DNA from: Haliotis asinina
Lineage: Eukaryota > Mollusca > Gastropoda > Lepetellida > Haliotidae
NCBI RefSeq assembly: GCF_037392515.1
Contig: NC_090295.1
Coordinates: forward strand, 14,465,001-14,529,000
Reading direction: 5' to 3'
DNA: 64,000 nucleotides
Positions 37,201-49,600 of this stretch are shown piece after piece. The notes under the pieces were generated by a model. The model worked only from the letters and a program-made list of their open reading frames with translations, made no database searches and had not been told where the DNA came from. Numbering within the stretch: the stretch's first letter is position 1; every line of letters starts with the position of its first letter. Made by a program: the position numbers and the translations under genes.

Positions 37201-40200
37201 TCGAGCGATGGCCTTTTCACCGTCCGATAGCTTGTCTAGCTGGTCTGGCGTGAAGGCATACCCTATGCGCGACCGGGTTGATTTGCTGATACCCTGGTAC
37301 ACATCATTGACTCGTTCTCCCTCGCTTTTCCAGAGATCCCCGTAGCAGTGAAACACGTCGCTGTCGTCGATACTCAGCACCTCGTTACCGCTGATCTTGA
37401 CGGTCGTTTTCTTGATGATAGCTCGACCCACGTTCCGCACTAGCTCGCGTTTGTCGTTGTCGGAGGTCAACGTGATATTGAACGCCAGTCGAACAGTGCC
37501 TGGTACAATGAGGTCATTCTCACCAAGGTTTGGAAATCTAACCAGCAGAGTTTGATTCTGGTCTATCTTGCTGGGATTGTTGGTGATGGTCACCGACTGG
37601 CGCACGGCTCTGGCTCCTAATGGCTCTCTCAATCTTCTGAAAGGATCTAATTTTCTGCCGTACATTGTTATATATAAATGAAATATATTTTTAATACTAA
37701 ATAATGGCTGAAGACATACCTATGGATGATATGTGGGACGATAGTGCCCAGGCATTCAATGATGACCAGGAGACCTCATTCTCGCAAGGTGGCTCACTCA
37801 TGGAGGGCGCCGTCGACGATTATTACAACGCAGTTGAAAATAAATCCAAACTCAAGCCGTTGGGTAGGAACTATTCCAGGTTTACCCTCGATAGCAATGG
37901 CACGCTGCGTTTGAAGGTTCACCCGGAGATCGATCTCGTGCATAAACGCACGAGAGAACCGCTTGCTTTATCAACACTGAGCAGTCGACATGGGAGTAAC
38001 TTTGTCCGCGATGAACTAGGCTTCATAGATTACGGTGGCGCGCGACCGAGGCAGTATCCTCCAAAGTTAGTTCAAAGTCTGGAAGGCATCAGGGACGCCA
38101 CATCGGATCAAAACATGACTTATGATATTGAAAAGGTGTTGGCCGACTACAAGAACAAGCCCTTCCCGGGTCTCGAAATTACCTTTCGGGAACTGAAGGG
38201 GTTGGACCTGTTGATGCAAACCATTCATGGTCAGCTCTGGAAAAGCACGGCCAAAATGAGTGAGATAGACGACCACATCGCCTATGAAAAGGAAAAACTC
38301 GGTGAAACTGAGGACGAGTCTATGAAAGCCACCATCGAGGAACGAATACGTAATTTGGAAGAGAAAAGGCAGGTCTGGTTGGAGACAGCATCCGGCTACA
38401 AAGAAAAGCTTCGATCCCAGACCAACCGTGTGCGGGAAACCATCAATCAAGTCCTCCACCGAGACACCACGTTAGCAGACAGGATTCGGATATTGTTCCG
38501 GGAGCAAGGGATCACCATCGCCAGCATTCTGACTGCATTAGGTTTCATCATATCAACCCTGGTGGTGTCACTGACAGGGGGTACTGTGGGAGTTCCCCCC
38601 ACACCCCCCACACCTGCCGGCGGCGGTGGGGTTAAAGACTGGATAAAAAAACTCGGGGAAGGCCTAGCTAAACTGGCTGGTAAAGCCGCCGAAGCCCTCC
38701 CAGGCATCCTGGGTAGCATCGTCTCGTGGTTGTTGGGCGCTCTGGCTAAAACTGCCACGTGGCTCAGTCAAAACCTGTGGGCAGCCATCGTCGCCGTGGC
38801 GGGTCTGGTGTACGTAGCGGCTAAGAAATTTTTAACCAAATAAGCCCCAAAGCTACCCCACCAACCACCAGGGCCGTTTTATTATCAATATGCTGCTGAT
38901 TGGTGGCCTGAATATGGGTGTGTGTGGGGGGTACCCCCACATGAACTTTAGACTCCGGGGGTGGCGCCACTATACCCGTTTCACGTGGTGGGATGTGTGG
39001 GATATAGGGGGTGTTAATATCGGGGTTGATACCCAACTTTTGATCCGCCGTGGCTATGACTATTTTGTTGTTATAACCCACCACTTTTTTTACTCTCAGT
39101 TGCATATCACTCGGAGCCATGTACAGCCCCACGCCGAACACGTAATTGACGTTCGATCTGGCGTATTCTAACATGTTTTGGTAACGGTCGATGGCCCGCG
39201 GGAGATCAACTGGAGAATTGATAGCATCCTCAACGTTGGCAACGAACTGTTTCTGAGCGTCGTAAGCAGTTCCCTTACCGAGGATGTTGGAACGCGTCAT
39301 CGACTGCGCACCCAACAGCGCCCACACGTACGTTCGAATCGAGTCGTTCAAGCGTATTGTACCAGCACGAGTGAATTCTTTCGATGTTTTTGAGATCATT
39401 TTAGTCCAGGCTGTGGCTGCATCAGGATTGGTTTGCTTTATACAGCTGACATGGATCTTTTCATTCGTTGTGGGGCCTGTAAATGTATGACGTTTTGGGT
39501 TGTATGTACCATCTGCAGAACCGGCCATATATGTTCCGGACCTGTAGAAGTACACGAGAACTATACCGAGACCATGGTTCACACCAGGAAGGCGAAAGTC
39601 TTTATTCGTTGGAATCTCAAACTCCCCACAAACACGTTCATAAGCGCGTTTATCATAGGGGTTATTCGTCATACTCCACGCTTTATCTTGGGGAAGAGGA
39701 GCACTTATTTCCTTCAATATTCGTCTCGTTTGATAATAAATATGAAACAAAATGACTGCCTTACTCAGTTCGTCTATACCGTAGTCTAGTGTCACACCCG
39801 ACCCTGTCGTCGCACACCACACAGCAAAGTTGAGTTGGTTCTGCCAAAACTGCATTGGGTTTTGATTCCAGTTTACCACCGCCTGCGCGTTATTAACGGT
39901 CACGATATAGTTTTCAAAGATATTAATAAAGGTTGCTTTAAACCCTGTACTACCTACCACCACGATTTTCAAGTGTGCTAAGTCCATATTATAATATATA
40001 AATTATATATTATAATATGTACATAACACTTCCAGGAATAACGAGCGGTGAGGCCGTTCAGCTGACGCACGCGATCGATAACACGTCAGGTCAACTCGAA
40101 GTCGCACTCTGCGATATTACCTACCTACCGCAATGGACTAACATCAACGCCAGCAACAATAAGCTGTTCGTCAGTGGAACTCGCAGCCAGATAACTGACG

Positions 40201-43200
40201 GCTACTACAGCGTGTGCTCTCTAAACGACGAGGTCTTCAAACCCCTGGGAGCCGAACTCAAGATGAACGACTCAAACGGCACAGTGGTGTTAATCAACAA
40301 CGGAAGAACCTCATTGAGGCTCGGCCGACCATTAGCGAGGATACTCGGTATGTCTCCTGACGAGATAAAACCAACAACAACCGTCACAGGCACGAAGTTA
40401 CCCGATCTAGTACCGTACCGAGAGCTGTACATTCATCTCGGTCAGGTGAGCACAACGTACAACATTCAAGGAGGTCACCCTTCCACTATACTGAGAGCAG
40501 TGCCGGTGAAAACTGAGAAATACAACGACGGTAGAACCGAGTCGTTTTCACCACGGCAGTATAAGAGATTAACCCAGGGCAACATACCTGAGCTGATAAT
40601 ATCGGTGTTAGATATAAATCATAATCCTGTAAATATAGGATACCTCAGCTTAACGCTTCATGTAAAATGACCAGCGCACAAGGGCCCGGAGTGAAAAAAT
40701 GCGTCAATATCGGGATCTCCGACCTCGGAGACACGCGCGGTTTCGACGCTCCCGGAGTAGATGGTAAATCGTACGCCTTTCAACTGAAAAACAACATTTA
40801 CAAACGCGTTGAAGTCACCTCCGGTGGAACCCTAAGTGATATAGTAGATACCACAAGAGCAACAGTCAACACTAAGTACGCCCTTGTCAACACTGGTAAT
40901 AACTGGATAATATACCCATCGTTCGGGGGTAAACTGTTCGACTTAGACGATGTTGAGAGCACTACCGTCGCCCGAAACAAGCCATATATGCTCGTCTTCA
41001 CCGAAGATGACAAGTGGGTGTTGTTACCCGATAACGACTGGTTTCTCAATATTAGACTCGTCTCCCCCTACGTGTTCACGGATAACAAAGACAACCACCT
41101 AAACAAAGTCGTGAACAATGGAACCCTGCTCGTGGCTTACGTCCCAACTCAGAGACGTAGCATAGTCGTCAGCCCACTCGACACTATGGCAGCCCACATG
41201 CTATCGAGTAAACCGGCCATACAAAACGTGACATTACAGTTGGTGTCTGAATTCGAAGGCGTGGTCAGTATACTAGAGAGTCTACCGGCAAACTCAACAC
41301 TGATCATCAAAGTCTACCTAGGGGAACCATCGGGGAATGATGTCGAGATCGTGAAGGGAATCAAACTCGGGTGGGGGAAACGACACCAGTATCAAGTTTG
41401 CAACGTTTACGTGCGGGTGGGTGTCGGCTCCAACACCAGTCTGCAGGGGGTCAACGTGATCGTGGAAAACAAGATATCACTAACCAAGATCTTCCTGCCT
41501 GACAACATACACTTCATGGGTATGAAGTTCACCCCTGAATTATTATCAGAAAACCAGTTGGAAATTATATCGTAATAGTATAATAATGACCAGTCATCGT
41601 CCCAACACTACGCTTAACGACCTAGGAGATACGGAGGGATTCGATCAGCCTGGTGAGGAAGACACCTTATATATCCTGCACTTCAAAGACAACGTGTACA
41701 GACGGGTGTCGTTATCAGATTTTAAAGAGCCCAAATGGCTGATCAACTTAACACTCACCTCACCTTATATCATAATAGACGCAGATACGGGGGGATATAT
41801 CTCTAAGATTAGGAACAACGGTATCTTGGTCGTGGATTTCATTCCGGAGAAGGAATTAGTATACATAGAATCTATTGGTCACGAAAAAAAGGGGTTAAGG
41901 GCTTGGCCAAACAATAAATTAATATTTAGCAATAATACTTATGGCATAGGTTTTGATATATTCCCCCCTTTCACACTCATCATAGAAGTCTTCTTTTATT
42001 TAAACAATGAAAACACCTCAAGAGTACACCAAATTTTACCCGGGGTGTCAATACACTGGTTTGACGAACACATAGACCAATATTGTCGTATTGTTATACA
42101 ACGGGATACCACGGGTCCTATAAACCACTTAATAAGCCTCAGTGGGTTTTTTATTACAACAGGAAATTCTATTAGACTCTCACCTATTACCCTGACTAAT
42201 AGTCTAGATCTTGTAGACTTCAAATTCATTAATAGACTATTAACTGAAACCCAATTAAAATATCTTTCAAAATATATATTATAGGATGGGTCTGTACCCA
42301 GTCGTAGAGGAAGTAGCGAAGACGCTGGAAACCGTAGATGGGTTCCGCTTGAGGCAGTTATGTGACGTGAAACGCCAACTAGAACAAGACCGTGACACGC
42401 GGAAAGCACTATATAAAAAGTACCATAGAGCTTTCAATATCTTGGACGGGGCTGACACTACCCTTATGACAACCAGCATGGGACTAGGGGCGGCAGGTGT
42501 TGGATTGTTAGCTACCATCGTGGCTACACCTATAGTGCTAGGTATTGAAATAACAGCTGGGGTGGCAGGGGTGTTAGGGTTGGCACTTAAGTTGATATCA
42601 CGCAGACTGCATCGTAAGGCATTGAAACACGACGAGATCAGGGTTCTGGCCGAAGCAAAGCTCAACACAGTAAGTGGGCGTATTTCCACGGCACTCTCTG
42701 ATAGTAAGATCTCAGAAGAGGAGATTTTCGTTCAATCCTCTCTGAACTCACAAAATATAACGGAATGAAACAAGATATTCGATCCAAGTCTCGTAAGTCT
42801 GCTATCAGCGAGGACGAGAAAAAAAAGTACATAGAACAGGGGATACAAAAAGCCCAGCAAGCCTTTATTACGTACACCAAAGAGATCATAGGCGGTTCAC
42901 GTTAAACTGTTTCATCGATATAAACGTGATATAGGCACAGTGTTACCTCCAACACACGTTAAGTAGTAGGGGTAATAGTAGCAAGAGCTAAGGGCCCAAC
43001 CAAAGCCTTATTTAGTAAATAAGGCTTTGTAGAGACTTTTCTTGAAAGTGTTTTAAAACCCCCATTGTATATACTACTCAGGTACAAATCTTTCTGGGGT
43101 AAAAGCTCAAAAGGTAAGTGCAAATGTCCTTTTTCGCAATTTGGTGAGCTGTTTTCTGATTGGTCAGTCTGAAAGGTTACCTGATACCACCTCCTACTAG

Positions 43201-43632
43201 GTTTTGTTAGACTCAGTAGTGGATTGTAATGAAAAGTACTGAGACTAAGTTTACTCAAACTGTGTTCTTCATGTTTGTGATACATATATTTCAGGATTGA
43301 GAGCATCTTGCGGCAACAGAATGTCAAGGCAAAAATATCTACCAACAGTGACGCTATTGAGCTTGAGGACAAGTTTGATGCTGTCATGGATGCCAATGAT
43401 CAGATTCTTGAGAGGGTTGTAAGCATTGAAAGGGACTTTCTACATTACCTTTTTCATGTTACTTAAAATAACCTTTTTCAACACTTATTCATGACTAATG
43501 TTTTGGAACATTTAGCCTACTTGACAGAATAAGTATAAAATATCAATTTTTTTCATAAAAATTACATACTTCTGATCTGGGAAGTCAGTTTATCTTGCAT
43601 TGTTATTCAATGAGTTGCAAGTGGCTACATGA

Positions 43633-43667
<35 letters not shown>

Positions 43668-46600
43668 TTTGTGCTTTATGTCTGCATTAACAAAAATCTT
43701 TGACAGAACACATCTGTGAACACACAACTGTTTTCTGATTGGCTAATGATAGAATGGGTGGAATGATGTAACTGGTTTCTGTTGTTGTTCTACTTTTTTA
43801 GAATGATAAAAGTCATAGTCTCCAAAGTCATTTTAATTTTTGTGTACATATGGGCATTAATTCATTATGCTGATGTATGACGTATGCTCGCTTACCTCAA
43901 TAAATGACGGACCAACTTCAATACCAGGGTTCTAGTCTGGATGAAGCCGCAGGCATCAGGAAACCAGAGGCTGACTTGGTGTTTGCCTCGGCAACAACAA
44001 GGACACCAACAGCTGCTAGCTGGAACAAAAAGGTAGTTTCTGCAGTTACTTTGATGAATTTAGATAATGCTAGCATAGAAATATGAATATTTTTTTCATA
44101 GTTGACTGTCTCCAAGGTGGAATCACCAGAATAAACATGTGTAAAGACATCTATGTGTAAGAACAAGAGATTGCTCCGTTGGCATGTACTTGGTGCAGTC
44201 CAACTGTCTGAAGATTAAGACTTCACTTCTTGATGTATTGAAGCTATAATAGGTCCAGGGATCGGAAAGGCAGTGGCCATTTTACATATTAGAATAAAAA
44301 ATGGCCCACCAAAATTTTGATGTTTACTTTGCATACAAAGGCAATGGCCGATTGTAAATTCAGAAAATGACAGATAATCCTGAAAATGACCCTTTTCCAG
44401 TGCCTCCAAGTCTAAAGATCTAAACACTTGAAAGCAAGACATCATGGGTCCTAGAGCCTCCTTAATTTCAAACAATTGTTGTCTTTGGGTCATGAAAAAG
44501 AGACTAATGCTTTCATGTTTTGTTTGACCATTGACTGGACTTGTTTTAATGACGTTTAATGTAAAATGTTCATATGATACTGTTTAGATTGTGTTTTGAA
44601 TTACAGCAAGTCTGAACAAGATGATTTCCTATAGACTGCATTCATGAATCATATTTAAATGCACGATTTTGCATTTTGGAATCTGGTTCATCACATTTTT
44701 ATCCACAAATTGAAAAATATTATGACAGCTAACTAAAGGCCCCAGACTGAACTAGCTACCAATTTGTGACTCCAAAAGAATAGTCATACTTGACGTAGTT
44801 CATGAATATCAGCCTAGGACCCTGTCCACAAAATGTATGCACACACCTATGGTAAAGTGTAGAGAATGATAGGTTGTAATTTTACGAAGACTTTGTGAAT
44901 CGAGACTAGTTTCTGTGAAATACAATGAGAAATAGACATTTGTTTTCAATGTCACAAATTTCAATCATCAGACGTTCCATCCGACTGTGGCATAAAACAA
45001 CATGCATTCCTTTTGCTGTTTCAGGAGAAAAGCACTGCAGGGGAGAACACCTACAGACTCCTGGCGGCTCGGAACATTGAACGCCCCCAACTCAAGTTTA
45101 AAATGAAGATTGACAACAGCAATCGACCCTTCATTCCACAGATTAAATACAAACCAAATGCTCAACAGTCTCTTGCGGGTAAGCTGCCATAATCATGGTA
45201 ACAAGGGAGTTGTCATTGTGGAATATTCTTGTTCATTAGAAATGTTTGTCTCTGTTCATTTGTTGCTTATCACTGCATTCAGCATCATTTCAGACCAGAA
45301 AATCCACTTTTCAACAGCATGAGCATTTTTTGCAATTTGGATACAATGACATCTAGCAGCCAAGCTATTGAGCCAGACCAACCACCCAATCCTGTTAATC
45401 AACTCTTACCACAAGCCTGGTTTGCTGAAGACTAGTTCTAATTCAGATCTTCAGGAATATTAAAAATTTTGAAATAAGGTGTAAGATAAATTCTGTGTAG
45501 CAGACACTTGTCATGTATTATCTTGATCCATCACATTACGTATATGTATGTATACTATATGTATACTATGCAAGTGACAGAACACCTATGCCAATAGGAT
45601 AGCCAGCCCTCAATATTCATACAAGTCTTCTCATATTATATTGTCCTGAGGACAGAGTACAAATTCAAAAGTACCAGCCCTCACTGTCCAGTACAATTTG
45701 AGGGCTGTAATCCTGAATCATGTTTCAGTTCGACAACAAACTGGACATGTATAAAACTGATGCAAAAAGCATTGCACAGGGTATTAAAATGGACTCGTCT
45801 GTGTGTCTGTGCACATTTGTTTTTCCAGAGCATAACTTTAAAAGTGTTCCATGTTTCTTCACCAAACTTAACACATAGATAGATCCTGTGGTGCCTTTTG
45901 GTAGTTTTGGAATACTGAATAAAATATTTTTTGCATTTCCATGGTAACAGGTTGACTGAATTTGGTGGGTGTGCTCTTTTCTGGACCAGAATATCAAAAC
46001 TGTTCAATATTTCTAAACAAAACTTGGCACATAGGTAAATCTTATGATGTACCGGTGCCTTTTTGTTCTTTCGTAATTTTGTATTGCTGAATAATATACT
46101 TGTTTTTGAGTTTCCATATCAACAATTTGGACTTAGACTGAAATTGGTGGTGGTACTTTTTCTGGAGCAGAACTCTAAGACTGTGCAAGGTTTCTTCACC
46201 AAACATGGCACATAGGCAGATCTGGTGGTGTACTGGTGCCTTTTGGTTGATTTGGATTTCTGAAAAAAATATTTTGCTTCAATGGCAACATGTTTGACTT
46301 AGACTGAATTTGGTGGATGTGCTCTTTTCTGGACCAGAACTTCAAAACCGTGTACTATTTTTTCACCAAACTTGGCACATAGATAGATCAAGTGGTGTAC
46401 TGTGCTGTTTGGAAGATTGGGATTTCTTAATAAAATATGTTTGTGTGTTTTCATGACAATTTGACTTAGACTGAATGTAGTGGTAGTGTTTTTTTTTCGG
46501 AGCAGAACTGTAAAACCTTTCAGTGTTTCTTCACCAAACTTCATCTTTCAATATTTCTTCTCAAAGATTATTATCTTTATGCAATATATTTTCTTTTAGA

Positions 46601-49600
46601 GGTAACAAGGTGAAATAATAATTTTTTTTGTTTAAACAGACAGTTTGCGGTTACCAGAGAAAGTCACACCACTTGATATGGAGAGTCCTAATTTTGTGTA
46701 AGTTGAGTGTTGTGACTTTGTGATTGTGAGCTCATCATAATCGAGTAGAAATTACATTGTACCCGGTCATTTCTGATTAGGGGCAAAGAAGGTGTTACTG
46801 CTCACCACTAAAAACATAAAGAAAATCAGGGTTGGGGAAATATGTTTTTTGTGTATGGTTTTGGGTGTGGGGTCTTTCCACTAACATTTCAGCAAGAATG
46901 GGCTTGTCATGACTGCACAGTTAGTAAGACATTTCTGGTTTATCCTGATAATTGTTTGGGTCTGCTTTTATACAAATTAAAAGTATTTTAATTATGTACT
47001 AGCGTGGGCCATCTTGATTCAAAATAACATTTGCGGTATACATAAAATATTTTCAAGTGTGGTCAGACTTATTTTTTGAATCATTGATTTTACAGTTTTT
47101 ATTTGTAGTGTTTAATATTGTGGGTGAATGGAATTACTGAATGTTTTTTTTTTCATTTCAGGTGATTCCCATGAAAAATGTTTAAGAAATTCTTGTAAAT
47201 GTTATAAAAAATAATCACAGCATAGTAACCTAATTTTAAAACTTTTTGAATGATTGGAATGGATTGAAGATGACTATACTGAAATGTTGTGAAAGAGTAC
47301 TTGTTGACAAATACATAATTTAACGAACAATACACCCCCCACACTCCCCAAAACACCCCCCACAACTTATTTGTTTTTCCAATGTGCTTTATTACAGCTA
47401 TCCACATCCTTATCAATATGAACTTGATCACCTTCAGTATAACCCCCAGCAAGTGATGGAGACAGAAGCACAGGTATGTGTTTGTTAGCATTCAGTGTCT
47501 CAGGAGAGAAATATTGAGTGGTTCTTTGAAACAGCATAGAACTTACAGAATTTACAGATCAAAACAGTGGGTTCTGTACTTCCCATTTGCAGAAAATATG
47601 TCATTATTGGTAGCTCTTGCAAAGTTGGTGTTTGAGTGCTGCCAAAAGCGATCCATAGTCACTCCACTCCTTCAGGAGATGATAATTTTGGCAATGGTGA
47701 TATTACCAGTATTACCTTTTGAGATGTTTTATGGACTGTTTGATTAGGCGGGCTAGGGTAGCCTAGTGGTTAAAGTGCCTTGTCACACAGAAGATCTGGA
47801 TTCAATTCCCCACATGGATACAGAGTGTGAAGTCCATTTCTGGTGCCCCCCAGAATGGTGAAAATTGCTGAAAGCGGCGTAAAAACACTCACTCATGCAC
47901 AAACAGTTACCGTTCAGACCTCACATTTATTATGCTTCCAGGAACCTCGTCCAATCGAATCAACTCCCTTGACGGTCATCGATTCTGAGTCAGAGCTGAA
48001 GAGGCTGTGTGATCATCTGAAGACTGTACCAGCGCTTGCAATAGATCTGGAGGTGAGCAGATCACGTGATCAACAGTCACTCATTTCTCCAGTGTTTATA
48101 AACACTTACTTGTTTGGCTGCACGCTCAGTTCACATATTATCAGGACTTTGTCAGTGTTGGTGGTTTTGACATGTTATCTGTGATACATATCACATATGT
48201 TGTACTGTTCAAAATTCTGAATTTAGAAGCTGGTTGATGGTCCTGAAAAAACTGTGCACCCTTGCTCCTGTTGTGCAGGAGTACGGAACATTTGCCCCAA
48301 AGGATGAAACATCAGTTGTTCGATCCCCAGTGACATGATACCATAGATATTGGGAGATAGTACTTATTGCCCAGCTTGGTGCTCAACATTAAGGAGATAA
48401 CACAGGAAATGCTTGGTTTAGAATCAAAATTCTGTGCTTGGTTGGGGGTGTCATTAGTGATTCGATTCCCAGCAGCGTGATACCATAGATATTAGAAAAT
48501 GGTACCTATTGCTCAGCTTGGGGCTCAGCATTAAGGAGATAAAACGGGATATGCAAGTATTCTGTGCTTGGGTGCGTTATTGAAGGTGAGCCTCTGTGTG
48601 ACATATCAGTAAGATTGCTCTGTAAAACTCAGATAATTACAATGAGTCAAGTACTGCATATGTGTTGTACAGGTGCAGTTATCTTAAAATGTACCTGAAG
48701 TGCCATTTCATGTCACTTCTTTGTGTGCTTTGAATGTCAAAACATCACAATGTTTTTCTATTTCAGGCTCACACATACAGGAGCTTTCAAGGGCTGACAT
48801 GCCTGATGCAGGTGTCGACAAGGGAAGAGGACTACATCATTGACACATTGGAGCTCCGACACAGCATGCACATCCTTAATGAAGTGTTCACAGACCCTAA
48901 CATTGTAAAGGTAAGAACTACATTATCGACACCCTGGAGCTCCAACACAACGTTCATCTCCTTAAGGAAGTGTTCACAGACCCTAACATTTAAAGGTAAG
49001 AACTACATCATTGACACCCTGGAGCTCCAACACAATGTTCATCTCCTTAAGGAAGTGTTCACAGACCCTACATTATCGACACCCTGGAGCTCCAACACAA
49101 CGTTCTTCTCCTTAAGGAAGTGTTCACAGACCCTAACATTGTAAAGGTAAGAACTACATCATCGACACCCTGGAGCTAAAACACAACGTTCATCACCTTA
49201 AGGAAGTGTTCACAGACCCTACATCATCGACACCCTGGAGCTCCAACACAACGTTCATCTCCTTGAGGAAGTGTTCACAGACCCCAACATTGTAAAGGTA
49301 AGAACTACATCATCGACACCCTGGAGCTCCAACACAACGTTCATCTCCTTAAGGAAGTGTTCACAGACCCTACATCATCGACACCCTGGAGCTCCAACAC
49401 AACGTTCATCTCCTTGAGGAAGTGTTCACAGACCCCAACATTGTAAAGGTAAGAACTACATCATCGACACCCAGGAGCTCGAACACAACGTTCATCTCCT
49501 TAAGGAAGTGTTCACAGACCCCAACATTGTAAAGGTAAGAACTACTTCATCGACACCCTGGAGCTCCAACACAACGTTCATCTCCTTAAGGAAGTGTTCA

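Larger units (their letters stand above)
29018..43078. mobile_element. Polinton (Maverick) element
   Basis: A 14.06-kb element with 145-bp terminal inverted repeats beginning AGTAGTATATACAATGGGGG, flanked by CAGGT at 29013-29017 and 43079-43083 (Polintons usually make 6-bp duplications; five bases match here). Recognised parts are an rve integrase, protein-primed DNA polymerase B, A32-type packaging ATPase, probable double jelly-roll major capsid and probable minor capsid protein, plus about twelve other open frames. Genes at the left, up to the capsid gene, run leftward; most on the right run rightward. No adenain-like protease was recognised. Termini differ at about 3 of 145 positions, which suggests a young insertion. 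It looks close to whole, with at most one or two visible breaks. Confidence 0.95.
28662..43262. mobile_element. MITE-like inverted-repeat element, split by the Polinton
   Basis: The left arm from 28662 (CAGTCTAAGTGAACTTAGTC to CAGGTAACCTTTCAG, near 28755) is matched in inverse orientation by 43262 back to about 43168, with around 85 percent identity by eye. Each arm contains the hairpin AGTCTCAGTA...TACTGAGACT. The word TGTTCTTC occurs at 28652-28659 and 43263-43270, an 8-bp duplication that would fit a hAT-type element, although the left copy is two bases off the arm. Without the Polinton the element is about 0.53 kb with no coding capacity. The Polinton lies between the arms, so it entered later. 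Confidence 0.75.

Noticed and set aside
47748-47830. tRNA-like A and B boxes
   Set aside because: They are the head of SINE-A. The sequence lacks a full cloverleaf, and the same head recurs in many copies with a SINE tail.
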